NCBI GenBank assembly: GCA_964539115.1 | Contig: CAZIHY010000028.1 | Span: forward strand, 1 to 23,353 | DNA length: 23,353 nucleotides | Reading direction: 5' to 3' | From: CAKSXP01 sp964539115 | GTDB taxonomy: Bacteria; Bacillota; Clostridia; Oscillospirales; Oscillospiraceae | Shown here: positions 6,841 through 14,600 of the stretch, piece by piece | How positions within the stretch are numbered: position 1 is the stretch's first letter | Layout of the letters: each line of letters starts with the position of its first letter | The notes under the pieces: generated by a model | What the model saw: only the letters and a program-made list of their open reading frames with translations | What the model was told of the DNA's origin: nothing | The model's database searches: none | Position numbers and translations under genes: made by a program

Positions 6841-6869
6841 ATTTTAGCACCGGCAAACAGGATTGTCAA
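6841..6869 (-). promoter_or_regulatory. Sigma-A promoter of the sulfite reductase/sulfur-carrier operon
   Basis: On the minus strand TTGACA (6864-6869) and TAAAAT (6841-6846) are separated by exactly 17 bases. It lies between the CobA-HemD stop (6952) and the sulfite reductase start (6548), so the sulfur operon has its own promoter besides any read-through from the siroheme operon. Confidence 0.75.
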
Positions 6870-6951
6870 TGTAAATATACTATTATCCTATTAGGTTTAT
6901 ATGTTTTATGTGAACGATTTCATTTTTCCGGCGACGTGCCGCATCCGATGA

Positions 6952-8457
6952 TCACCCGGATCTTTTGGAGGCGTCCCAATGGTCGAATATCGCGCGGACT
7001 ATCCCGTCAGTGGAGATGTCCGGGGCTGTAAGAAACGGCTTTGAATACCGCCGCCTGAGGGCGCGTGCCGTGACCTCGCCGATGCAGACACATACTGTCC
7101 GGTCGGGGATGCCGCCATGGGCGTCAAAATACAGCTCCACGCCGCTGGCGCTGGAGAAGGTCAGGTAGTCAGCGGCGGACAGAAGCCCTCCGGCAGACGC
7201 GGTGACTTGCGGGTCCGGGCAAATGTCATACAGGTGGAGGTCATGTACCGGGCGCCGTTCTGCCAGGACCCGGTAAAGGTCCTTAGAACCCTGACAGGAG
7301 CGCAGCAGAAAAATGTCCTCTCCGGGCCGTACGGTTTGCAGGAGAAGCTGTCCCAGCGCTTCGCTGGTATAACGCTCCGGACACAGGTCCGGATGGATAC
7401 CATGGGCCTTCAGCGTCTGTGCCGTGGCCGCGCCTATAACGGCGAAACGGCAGTTGTGCAGATGTCGCAGGTCGATATTTTGCCGGGCGGCTTCCCGGAA
7501 AAAGGCCTGAACGCCGTTGGAACTGGTGAACACCAGCCAATGGGGCTTGCCGCAGCAGAGCGTATGCAGATCAAATGACAGCTCCAACTGCTCAACGATG
7601 GACCGCTCCGCGAGAAATACCCGTGCTCCCTTAGCCTGCAGTGATCTGCGCAGATTTTCTGTGACGGCGGAGGTGCCGGTCAGACCGACACATGCCCCCT
7701 GCAGGGGTTTTGGTATTGTCGAGGACAGGTTCATCGCTGCAGTCGCACCCACCACGATCACAGCAGGGGAGCGGACTTTCCCGGCCCTAACCTTTTCCTC
7801 CAGATCGGCCAGAGTTCCGCGTACAGCAGCGGGGTGGGGAGAGTTGCCTCCGGATATTACGGCTGCGGGGGTATCGGAAGGCATCCCGGCAGCCGTAAGG
7901 CGGTGTACGATCCGGGGCAGCTGAGCCAGCCCCATTAGAAATACCAGGGTGCCGGGCAGTTGGGCAAGGCTGTCAAAGTAAGCGGGCAGACCGTCCGGCG
8001 TGTCCGCAGTATGGGCGGTAACGACGTGAACGCTCTGGCTGACGCCGCGGTGTGTGACCGGAATGCCGGAGAGTGCAGGGATGGCGATAGCGGAGGATAT
8101 GCCGGGGACCACCTCACAGGGGACCCCCGCGGAATGCAGAGCGAGCAGCTCCTCTCCCCCTCGGCCAAACACAAAGGGGTCGCCGCCCTTCAGCCGCACT
8201 ACGGTCTTTCCTTCCCGTGCCTTCCCTATAAGCAGGGCACAGATCTCCTCCTGCGGAGCGGAGTGTTTGCCGCTGCGCTTCCCCATATAGATCTTTTCCG
8301 TATTTTCAGGCACGGATTCCAGCAGGTCCTCAGCTATCAGGTCGTCATAGACCACTGTGTCGCAGGAGCGCAGCAGCGCAAGTCCGCGTACAGTTATCAG
8401 GTCGGCCTCGCCGCATCCGGCTCCGACCAGGTATACATATCCGGGCTGTTGATTCAT
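6952..8457 (-). CDS. cobA-hemD: Fused uroporphyrinogen-III C-methyltransferase / uroporphyrinogen-III synthase (CobA-HemD)
   Basis: 501-residue fusion for siroheme/corrinoid synthesis. Residues 1 to about 245 are the SAM-dependent methyltransferase (VYLVGAGCGEADLIT near the start, VVRLKGGDPFVFGRG near 85, VVPGISSAIAIPALSGIPVTHRG), which converts uroporphyrinogen III to precorrin-2. Residues from about 255 are uroporphyrinogen-III synthase, which closes the ring of hydroxymethylbilane; they contain the segments LVFTSSNGVQAFF and LTFSSASGVELYF. Such fusions are common in Firmicutes and let the two steps work in series. The start overlaps the preceding dehydrogenase stop by four bases (ATGA). 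Siroheme is the expected product in view of the sulfite reductase downstream; a link to cobalamin is possible, though no other cob genes are here. Confidence 0.93.
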   Translation of the reverse strand: MNQQPGYVYLVGAGCGEADLITVRGLALLRSCDTVVYDDLIAEDLLESVPENTEKIYMGKRSGKHSAPQEEICALLIGKAREGKTVVRLKGGDPFVFGRGGEELLALHSAGVPCEVVPGISSAIAIPALSGIPVTHRGVSQSVHVVTAHTADTPDGLPAYFDSLAQLPGTLVFLMGLAQLPRIVHRLTAAGMPSDTPAAVISGGNSPHPAAVRGTLADLEEKVRAGKVRSPAVIVVGATAAMNLSSTIPKPLQGACVGLTGTSAVTENLRRSLQAKGARVFLAERSIVEQLELSFDLHTLCCGKPHWLVFTSSNGVQAFFREAARQNIDLRHLHNCRFAVIGAATAQTLKAHGIHPDLCPERYTSEALGQLLLQTVRPGEDIFLLRSCQGSKDLYRVLAERRPVHDLHLYDICPDPQVTASAGGLLSAADYLTFSSASGVELYFDAHGGIPDRTVCVCIGEVTARALRRRYSKPFLTAPDISTDGIVRAIFDHWDASKRSG

Positions 8458-9086
8458 ATGTTATCCACTCCATCATTGGAAGCGTCCAAAAATATTTCAT
8501 GCAGCTGTGTTTCACTCAGCGGCCAGCCTGTCTTTATGCAGGCGTCGAACAGTAGGGAAAAGAACCGTGCGCGGCTCTGAGCGTTTGGCAGACTTGCCTT
8601 TACACTGTCCCGCAGCCCGTCCAGATATTCCAGCAATTGACCGAAATTTTCCGGAAGAAGGGCTCCGATCTGTTCTTTCAAATAAATCGCGGCGCTGGGG
8701 CTGGCCCCGCCAGTGGATATGCCGATGGACAGGTCTCCGCGCTTGACCAGCGCGGGGAAAAGAAAGGTGCAGGCGTCCCGGTCATCCACCACGTTCACCG
8801 GTATCCCACGGGTCTGGCAGAGACCGGAAACATGGTGATTAAGCTCCGCGTCGTCCGTTGCGGCGATCACATAGTCCGTTCCGTCCAACATTGAGGGGTC
8901 AAAGAACTGCCGCAGCAGCGTTAAGCCGGGGATACGGACGATCTCCGGTAAAAGTTCCGGGGCGCAGACCGTGAGGCGGGCCCCATAAGGCAGTAGCTTC
9001 TGTATTTTTCTCAGGGCAACGGCGCCGCCGCCTACGATCAGGCCGTTTTGAGAGGAAACGTCCATAAAAAACGGAAAATATGCCAT
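8454..9086 (-). CDS. sirC: Precorrin-2 dehydrogenase / possible sirohydrochlorin ferrochelatase (SirC/Met8p type)
   Basis: 210-residue NAD-dependent enzyme oxidising precorrin-2 to sirohydrochlorin. The N-terminal Rossmann motif is VGGGAVALRKIQKLL (about residues 18-32). The segment IAATDDAELNHHVSGLC and the conserved NVVDDRDACTFLFPALVKRGDLSIGISTGGASPSAA are typical of the SirC/CysG-N/Met8p family. No separate ferrochelatase (SirB/CbiK) gene is seen, so this protein may also insert iron, as Met8p and CysG do. Lies 21 bases after the ATPase gene; GAGGAGG stands twelve bases before the ATG. Starts at the family's usual MxxFPxFxDVSSQN segment. Confidence 0.9.
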   Translation of the reverse strand: MAYFPFFMDVSSQNGLIVGGGAVALRKIQKLLPYGARLTVCAPELLPEIVRIPGLTLLRQFFDPSMLDGTDYVIAATDDAELNHHVSGLCQTRGIPVNVVDDRDACTFLFPALVKRGDLSIGISTGGASPSAAIYLKEQIGALLPENFGQLLEYLDGLRDSVKASLPNAQSRARFFSLLFDACIKTGWPLSETQLHEIFLDASNDGVDNI

Positions 9087-9107
9087 CTTTCCGAGCTGCC
9101 TCCTCTG

Positions 9108-9863
9108 TCAGACATAGTAGTATTGCCAGCCGTTTTCGGTCTGGAACCGGCGCAGGGAAATTCCGAATACCCTGTTCAGAATGCCCTCGGTATAAACCTC
9201 ATCCGGCGTCCCGCTGAACAGAAGGCGGCCGTCGGATAAGACAGAGGCCACGTCCGCGGTACGCAGGGCTTGGCACAGGTCATGCATCACCAGCACGACC
9301 GCGCGTCCCTCCCCGGCCAGCCGCCGGGCGAGCGCCATGACCTCCAGCTGGTGGCCGATGTCCAGATAGGTGGTCGGCTCATCCATAAGGATGGTCTGGG
9401 TGTCTTGGGCAAGAGCCATGGCCAGATAGACCTTTTGACGCTGGCCGCCGCTGAGTTCCTGCATGTAGTTTTCGGCTATGTGCTCTGCGTCCGCTTCCTT
9501 CAGGGCACGTGCGACGGTCTCGTGGTCCTCGGGACGGTAGCGCCGTGGGTAAGAGAGATAGGGAAACCTGCCATGGAGCACCATGCGGCGGGCGACGATG
9601 TTTGGAACGCTTCTGGATTGGGCGAGATAGGCGATCTTTTGCGCACGGCTTCGCGGCGTGAGCTCCTCCAGCGGAACGCCGTCGATCAGGATCTGGCCGC
9701 TGAGTTTGGGCTGAAAGCCCAGTATCGTGCGCAGAAGGGTGCTCTTTCCGCAGCCGTTGGGCCCCAACAGAACGGAGACTTTTCCGGGTGAAAAGGTAAT
9801 GGAGACGTCCTGAAGCACATTATGGCCGGCATATCCCGCGCACAGGCGGCGCAGTTCAATCAT
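9108..9863 (-). CDS. ABC transporter ATPase, iron-siderophore/B12 (FecE/BtuD) type
   Basis: 251-residue ABC ATPase. Walker A is GPNGCGKST (about 34-42), the signature LSGGQRQKVYLAMAL, Walker B ILMDEP, the D-loop TYLDIGHQLE and the H-loop His in LVMHDLCQAL. The family typically powers import of ferric siderophores, haem or cobalamin through FecCD permeases. The ATG at 9863 overlaps the end of the permease gene by 8 bases and has GAGGAGG upstream, so translation is coupled. The gene then leads directly into siroheme synthesis genes, which suggests that iron, rather than B12, is imported; this is inference. Confidence 0.92.
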   Translation of the reverse strand: MIELRRLCAGYAGHNVLQDVSITFSPGKVSVLLGPNGCGKSTLLRTILGFQPKLSGQILIDGVPLEELTPRSRAQKIAYLAQSRSVPNIVARRMVLHGRFPYLSYPRRYRPEDHETVARALKEADAEHIAENYMQELSGGQRQKVYLAMALAQDTQTILMDEPTTYLDIGHQLEVMALARRLAGEGRAVVLVMHDLCQALRTADVASVLSDGRLLFSGTPDEVYTEGILNRVFGISLRRFQTENGWQYYYV

Positions 9864-10881
9864 GGGTGCGTCCTCCTCTCTGCCGAAACAGCAGCCATAG
9901 GAAAAACGGTCCGCCTACTACAGCGAGCACGATGCCCACAGGCAGTTCGTAGGGTGCGAAAAGAAGTCTGGCGATAAGATCACATATGGTCAGCATGGCG
10001 GCGCCGCCCAAAGCGGAAGCCAACAGCAGGCTGCGGCTCTCCGAGCCCGTTAAACGGCGCATGATGTGGGGTACGATCAGGCCCACAAAGCCCAGAAGTC
10101 CGGAAAAACTGACAGCCGCTCCGGCAAGGGCCGCCGCCAGGACCAGCAGTATCAGACGCAGGGGCTTAGCACGCAGACCCAGGCTGTGGGCGGTCTCAGT
10201 CCCCAGCATCAAAACGTCCATCTCCCCTGCCAGGGAGAGAATGATCACAAAAGCGGCAAGGATGACCCAAAAGGCGGGGGAGACCCTGCTCATAGCCAGG
10301 TTAGCCAGGCCGCCGATGCGGAAATCGGAATAGCTGTTGAGCGATTCCGGCACGAAGGTGACCACAGCGTCTATCCCTGCGTTGAAGATGCTGGAGATCG
10401 CAACTCCCGCCAAAACCAGCGTGATTTTGGAGGCTCCGGTTTTTTCCGATATGAACAGCACAAGTAGCACCCCCAGCAGTGCGCCCGCGAAGGCCGCGAT
10501 AGGCGTGAAGGCAGCCGCTGCCGGCGCGACCGCACCACAGATTGCGACCGCAAGACCCGCGCCAGAGCTGACGCCGATGATATTCGGAGCTGCGAGAGGA
10601 TTGTTGAGCACGCCTTGGATAACTGTGCCGGAGACTGCCAGGGCCATTCCCGCCAGAAGGCAGCCGCAGGTGCGGGGCAGGCGTGCGTAGAGAATGATCT
10701 GGGACTGGTATGTCCCGGCGGCGCGTCCTGTGAGCGCCCGGAAAATGTCACCGGGCGGAACGAACACCGCGCCAAAGCACATGCTCAGGACAGCCGATAT
10801 CACAACCAGGGCGCATAGGACGGCAAACAGAGCGCCTTTATTGGTCTTGTTCCGGATAGAGAATATCCGCGAGTTTTTCAT
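9856..10881 (-). CDS. FecCD/BtuC-type ABC transporter permease
   Basis: 341-residue integral membrane protein with about nine to ten hydrophobic helices. Family segments are visible: FVPPGDIFRALTG near the start, YARLPRTCGCLLAGMALAVSGTVIQGVLNNPLAAPNIIGVSSGAG, GLLGFVGLIVPHIMRRLTG (the ATPase-coupling loop) and ELPVGIVLAVVGGPFFLWLL at the end. I chose ATG 10881 because GGGGAG lies just upstream; the ATG at 10902 has a weaker SD and adds seven residues. The start overlaps the end of the binding-protein gene by 44 bases, longer than most in this region. Substrate cannot be read from sequence. Confidence 0.92.
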   Translation of the reverse strand: MKNSRIFSIRNKTNKGALFAVLCALVVISAVLSMCFGAVFVPPGDIFRALTGRAAGTYQSQIILYARLPRTCGCLLAGMALAVSGTVIQGVLNNPLAAPNIIGVSSGAGLAVAICGAVAPAAAAFTPIAAFAGALLGVLLVLFISEKTGASKITLVLAGVAISSIFNAGIDAVVTFVPESLNSYSDFRIGGLANLAMSRVSPAFWVILAAFVIILSLAGEMDVLMLGTETAHSLGLRAKPLRLILLVLAAALAGAAVSFSGLLGFVGLIVPHIMRRLTGSESRSLLLASALGGAAMLTICDLIARLLFAPYELPVGIVLAVVGGPFFLWLLFRQRGGRTHD

Positions 10882-11815
10882 AGGCTTCTCCCCACCGTTC
10901 ATTTGGTTTCAGATTATAAAGGGAATTGTCAAGAGTGAAGAATCTGTCTTCCTGTACTGCCCGCAGGCCGCTCCATGCCGGATTGGACAGCAGCGTTGTG
11001 TCCAGCAAAGCCTGGGCGTCAGTGGGGTCGGCCCCCTGAACGACCACAAAAATGTAATCCGGATCCGCGGCGATGATGGGCTCCAGACTCAGGTTCTCCA
11101 GCAGGGCGTCGTCATTGTCGGCGACGTTGACACAGCCCAGATCGGCCAGCATCTCACCGAGCACGTTGTCCACGCTGCCTTTGACCTTGACGCTGGAACC
11201 GGTGGCCCGGATGCACAGTACGGTAGGGGCGGAGCCGTCTTGCCGCTCGATGGCGGCGTCCACCAAGGCCTTTACCTCGGCGCCGTACTGCGTGTAGTTT
11301 TCCCCGCATCCGGTGAGCCGGGTGCAGATATCGAGCATCCGCAGATAGTCGTCCACGGTCTGAACATCAAAATAGGCAACGGCCAGGCCGGCCTGTTCAA
11401 AGGTGTCCAGAAGTTCTACGTCCGCCGATGTATTGCAGCTGGCAAGGACAAGATCAGGCTCGGAGGCCATCAATATTTCCAGATTTGGATCCGTGATGGA
11501 ACCGAGGTTTGACACGTCGTCGCCGAGACCCAGGTCGAAAGAGGTCCATGTGTCGTTGGCAGCGGCCACAAGAGCATCCTTCCCTCCAGCCAGGCACCAG
11601 ATATCGGCAAAGCTGCCGATAAGCGCCGCCACCCGCTCCGGCCGTTCCAGAGATACGTTCCGGCCGAGGTCATCCGTGAAGGAAACGGCGGTGTCAGCCG
11701 TACTCTCTATAGGAACAGTGGATGTTGGGCTTTCTTCGGGTGAGGCCATCCTGCCTCCGGAGCATCCGGACAGCAGGAAGGCGAGAAGCAAAAGCGTCAG
11801 GCAAATACGCCGCAT
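10838..11815 (-). CDS. ABC transporter substrate-binding lipoprotein (BtuF/FhuD-like)
   Basis: 325-residue lipoprotein. The signal peptide has lipobox LLSGC with Cys18, then a Ser/Thr/Pro linker to about residue 42. The mature part is a class III binding protein: FTDDLGRNVSLERPERVAAL (48 on), the first lobe with NLEILMASEPDLVLAS, a long backbone helix around 165-190, and the second lobe ending FFTLDNSLYNLKPNERWGEAYEKLADILYP. Proteins of this type bind ferric siderophores, haem or cobalamin. First gene of the importer-siroheme operon, behind a long leader with an internal terminator. AAAGGA precedes the ATG by about ten bases. Ligand unknown. Confidence 0.9.
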   Translation of the reverse strand: MRRICLTLLLLAFLLSGCSGGRMASPEESPTSTVPIESTADTAVSFTDDLGRNVSLERPERVAALIGSFADIWCLAGGKDALVAAANDTWTSFDLGLGDDVSNLGSITDPNLEILMASEPDLVLASCNTSADVELLDTFEQAGLAVAYFDVQTVDDYLRMLDICTRLTGCGENYTQYGAEVKALVDAAIERQDGSAPTVLCIRATGSSVKVKGSVDNVLGEMLADLGCVNVADNDDALLENLSLEPIIAADPDYIFVVVQGADPTDAQALLDTTLLSNPAWSGLRAVQEDRFFTLDNSLYNLKPNERWGEAYEKLADILYPEQDQ

Positions 11816-12215
11816 AGAAAATCGTCCTTTCTTTCTCTTGTTTCCGCGCGGAAAGAACAGGGCGATCCGCTGGAATTGGCCGTTTTGACCGGCATAAACA
11901 TTGCCGGCGGCTGGCTAAGGTTTGTTTGTTTTTCCTCAATAATAAAATGCCGTCTTCTACTTGAATATAGAAGACGGGAAAAATCTGCGGAATCACTTCA
12001 TTTCATCACGCCTGAGGGGTGATCAGCCGTCCGACAGCAATGCCCTTTCGCTGTAATGGGCGGTCCCGTTGTGTCTGTCCCGCGGGCGGACAAAATATGC
12101 TGCCCCGGGGCCGTGTTCACCTGCTGCCGCTGTATATTGCGTTACGGAACTCTCCGTGAAACGAAAAACAGGGCGCGCTTTCTTACATCGAGGTTGTGAA
12201 ATTTCAGTTGATTCA
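11816..12215 (-). promoter_or_regulatory. ~400-nt 5' leader with internal terminator: riboswitch/attenuator candidate
   Basis: Between the consensus promoter and the binding-protein gene the minus strand carries no convincing ORF. Reading downstream one finds small hairpins (ACGGA/TCCGT around 12145-12158; TGTCC/GGACA around 12073-12089), an interleaved pair GCCC/GGGC and CAGC/GCTG around 12035-12062 that could form a pseudoknot, ATCAC/GTGAT around 12004-12022, then an intrinsic terminator at 11950-11977. A folded domain of about 240 nt followed by a terminator is the usual layout of a transcription-controlling riboswitch. I could not match it to cobalamin, FMN, SAM, Moco or T-box consensus sequences. 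Confidence 0.5.
11938..11977 (-). terminator. Premature intrinsic terminator in the leader of the importer/siroheme operon
   Basis: A perfect 10-bp stem (CCGTCTTCTA at 11950-11959 with TAGAAGACGG at 11968-11977) has an 8-base loop. On the minus strand it is followed by CATTTTATTATT. It lies 135 bases before the binding-protein ATG and about 240 bases after the predicted transcription start, so it can stop transcripts before the operon. No gene ends here on either strand, so attenuation is the best explanation. Confidence 0.72.
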
Positions 12216-12221
12216 GTTGGC

Positions 12222-12250
12222 ATTATAGACACTGTTTCGACGGCTGTCAA
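12222..12250 (-). promoter_or_regulatory. Consensus sigma-A promoter of the importer/siroheme operon
   Basis: On the minus strand TTGACA (12245-12250) and TATAAT (12222-12227) are separated by exactly 17 bases, a full consensus match. Predicted start near 12215. It is the only convincing promoter between the ene-reductase stop and the binding-protein gene. Such a strong promoter fits control by conditional termination downstream. Confidence 0.85.
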
Positions 12251-12357
12251 TAACTAAGCGGCAGACATACGGGGATATCTGTTATCTTCGTTGATCCAGA
12301 GGCAAGACGTCCCGGGTTGGTGCAAATTGCATGTTGGCAATGACCAGCGCCGGGAGC

Positions 12358-12381
12358 GGGCCACCCATTTGCGGGTGGCCC
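12358..12381. terminator. Hairpin terminator after the ene-reductase gene
   Basis: A perfect 9-bp stem (GGGCCACCC at 12358-12366, GGGTGGCCC at 12373-12381) with a 6-base loop lies 27 bases beyond the ene-reductase stop. On the minus strand no T-run follows, so termination there may be weak. On the plus strand a TTTTTT run is about 12 bases downstream. Confidence 0.6.
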
Positions 12382-12408
12382 TGACTTGCTTATTTTTTGA
12401 ATAAGCTC

Positions 12409-14433
12409 TCAGTTGTCGGCATACAGGGTCGTTGCCGCATTGAATCCGTCGTGTATTGCCGCGCCAAGGGTACCGGCCTCACGGCTGTCTCCGATAAGTC
12501 TGACGTCGACTGCCGTGTGCCCGAAGGTGTTTGCGCTTTCTTTTGGTTTTACGCCGGTTGCGTAAACCACGGTGTCGCCTTCGTAGAAGGTGACCTCACC
12601 GCTCCTGGTGTTCTTTGCATATACACCGTTTGAAGCTATCTTGAACACTTCCTCGTTGGTGAAATACTCGACGTTCTCTGCGTTATCCAGATATTGTATA
12701 GTATGGTTGCGGATGGAGAACGGCGAATCAGGCAGTATATAATCTCCCTTTTCGAGGATAGTGGAGCCGATTCCCAGGGAGGACAGGTGAAGCGCTGCTT
12801 CGCTTCCGGAAGAACCGCCGCCGATGATAACTACTTTCTTTCCCAGTTTTGTCTCGTTGTTGTAAATGCCGAGGGCGTCTATAGTACGGCTGCCTTCTTC
12901 TGTTTCCAGTTTCGGATGATCTGCACGTCCGCCTACGGCGACGAGCACCACATCCGGTTTCTGTTCCAAGATGATTTCCGGAGTTGCCCTTGTGTTCAAA
13001 AGTATCTTTACCGGCTGTTTTTCCACCTGGCGTATCAGATAATTGCGAAGCTGTGTTTCTCCCTTCTTGAACCATACCGGATCGGCAAATATCTTCAGGT
13101 TGCCGCCCAGGCTGCCGCTGCTCTCATAGAGGGTGACATCATGGCCGAGCTCTGCCGCTCTCGCAGCTGCGGACAGGCCGGCGGGACCGCCGCCAACGAC
13201 AATGACCTTCTTTTTGACCTTTGGAGCAGGGATCTCGCCGATAAGAGCTCCGTGGCCGAACGTGGGGTTGATTTCGCAGGTGACCATGTGGGTCCCGTTC
13301 CAGTCGTCCAGCACAGCTCTGCCCTTGTTTACGCGGTTTGTATCCATGCAGTGGAGGCATCTCAGGCATCTTCTTATATCCTCGGGATGGCCGTGTTTGG
13401 CCTTGTTTGCCCACTCCGGATCGGCCATAAGCTGTCTTGCCATTACCACGTAGTCAGCCTTTCCGGAGGCTATAAGTTCTTCAACGACGTCCGGATCGGA
13501 GACGGCGCCGACGATGCCGACGGGAACCTTTACGCCGGCTTTTTTTACGGCCTCTGAGAATTTAGCGTTGTGGCATTCTTCGACGAAGTGGCTCGGATGC
13601 ATGATCGCTCTGGTGTTGCCGTCAAATCTGGTGCCGGCGGACATATGTATGAGGTCGATGTTGCCGTCTGCATCCAGGAGCTTCGCAAATTCGACGGCGT
13701 CTTCGATCTGGATGCCGCCCTCTGTGTATTCGCTTCCGCTGAGACGTACCTCAATGAGCAGATCCTCGCCGGCGACCTCGCGGATCCTGTGGATGACCTG
13801 CAGAGGGAATCTCATGCGGTTTTCATGGCTTCCGCCATATTCATCGGTTCTGTGGTTGATGAGCGGAGAGAGGAAACCGCCCATCAACCAACCGTGGGCA
13901 TAATGAAGAAGGATCATGTCGAAACCGCTTCGGCGTGCGATTAGTGCCGCCTGGGCATAGGATTCAGCGACCTGGTCCATATCTTCCTTCGTCATCTCTT
14001 TTACATGGAGCCCGTTCGGCATTGTCATTTCCGAAGCGCCCATGGGTCCGAGATGCTGGGGATTGAACTGGGGCATGGCGAACTGTCCGTTGTGGTTAAA
14101 CTCAATGGAAGCCAGCCCGCCGTATGCGTGAACATATTCAGTGAAAAAATGGTACCTTTGAATGATATCCGGATCCCTGCACTCAAAATGCGTTGCGTGT
14201 GCTTTGCTGTTCAGGTCGTCGATTTTTCCTTCGCCCAATGTGACTGCGCCTGTTCCGCCCTTGATAAAGTCGCCGAAAATATGCATCCCGCGCTCTGTCA
14301 GGAAGCCGTTTTTATCCATTGCTATCATCAGCTCTAATGGAGCGGAAATTGTCCTGTTCTTTAATACCTTTCCTCTTAGTTTCAGTTCGGAAAAAATATG
14401 AGGATATTTCTGTCCCGGATAACTTTCTGCCAT
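12409..14433 (-). CDS. Old-Yellow-Enzyme-type NADH:flavin ene-reductase with 4Fe-4S and FAD domain (enoate reductase/BaiH/Fcr-like)
   Basis: 674-residue three-part flavoenzyme. Residues 8-345 are an FMN TIM barrel (ILLHYAHGWLMGGFLSPLINHRTDEYGG at about 174-201; IEVRLSGSEYTEGG; DYVVMARQLMADPEW). The 4Fe-4S site is RCLRCLHCMDTN (Cys356, 359, 362) plus Cys386. FAD and NAD(P)H Rossmann motifs follow (VVGGGPAGLSAA near 412; VVIIGGGSSGSEAA). This architecture reduces activated C=C bonds: 2-enoate reductase, 2,4-dienoyl-CoA reductase, bile-acid BaiCD/BaiH, and the flavanone-cleaving reductase of Eubacterium ramulus. The barrel motif HYAHGWLM differs from the common HGAHGYLL, suggesting a distinct substrate. 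Its neighbour is a PhlG/phloretin-hydrolase homologue, pointing to flavonoid or chalcone-like substrates. GGGAG precedes ATG 14433. Confidence 0.9.
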   Translation of the reverse strand: MAESYPGQKYPHIFSELKLRGKVLKNRTISAPLELMIAMDKNGFLTERGMHIFGDFIKGGTGAVTLGEGKIDDLNSKAHATHFECRDPDIIQRYHFFTEYVHAYGGLASIEFNHNGQFAMPQFNPQHLGPMGASEMTMPNGLHVKEMTKEDMDQVAESYAQAALIARRSGFDMILLHYAHGWLMGGFLSPLINHRTDEYGGSHENRMRFPLQVIHRIREVAGEDLLIEVRLSGSEYTEGGIQIEDAVEFAKLLDADGNIDLIHMSAGTRFDGNTRAIMHPSHFVEECHNAKFSEAVKKAGVKVPVGIVGAVSDPDVVEELIASGKADYVVMARQLMADPEWANKAKHGHPEDIRRCLRCLHCMDTNRVNKGRAVLDDWNGTHMVTCEINPTFGHGALIGEIPAPKVKKKVIVVGGGPAGLSAAARAAELGHDVTLYESSGSLGGNLKIFADPVWFKKGETQLRNYLIRQVEKQPVKILLNTRATPEIILEQKPDVVLVAVGGRADHPKLETEEGSRTIDALGIYNNETKLGKKVVIIGGGSSGSEAALHLSSLGIGSTILEKGDYILPDSPFSIRNHTIQYLDNAENVEYFTNEEVFKIASNGVYAKNTRSGEVTFYEGDTVVYATGVKPKESANTFGHTAVDVRLIGDSREAGTLGAAIHDGFNAATTLYADN

Positions 14434-14503
14434 GTGTCTTCTCCCTTTCCGTTTTTGATCGTTGCTTTATTACTTTGTCTCGTTGCCGGATCGTTTCGTC
14501 ACT

Positions 14504-14523
14504 TAACTACGCAGGCTTAGTTA
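14504..14523. repeat. Inverted repeat, operator candidate
   Basis: TAACTA (14504-14509) and TAGTTA (14518-14523) form a perfect 6-bp inverted repeat with an 8-base spacer in the ene-reductase leader, about 40-60 bases after the predicted start. A second repeat, TTAAC/GTTAA at 14534-14549, is nearby. Both contain a GTTA/TAAC core, as repeated sites for one regulator would. No regulator gene is in the window. Confidence 0.45.
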
Positions 14524-14571
14524 TAAATATATATTAACCTACTTGTTAAATGGGTTTTACGTTATGTATGT

Positions 14572-14600
14572 ATTATATCTCTATATTTTCCGTTTGTCAA
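14572..14600 (-). promoter_or_regulatory. Consensus sigma-A promoter of the ene-reductase gene
   Basis: On the minus strand TTGACA (14595-14600) and TATAAT (14572-14577) are separated by 17 bases, a full consensus match. Predicted start near 14565, about 130 bases before the ATG at 14433. Confidence 0.85.

Noticed and set aside
6615..7031. 138-codon plus-strand open frame partly in the gap before the sulfur operon
   Set aside because: It overlaps the end of CobA-HemD on the opposite strand, lacks an SD, shows no recognisable domain and covers a consensus minus-strand promoter.
11978..12215. Cobalamin riboswitch
   Set aside because: The transporter type and cobA gene made it a natural guess, but the conserved B12-box (GCCACTG) and the GGTGAAA/CCCGC core segments are not found in order, so no class was assigned.
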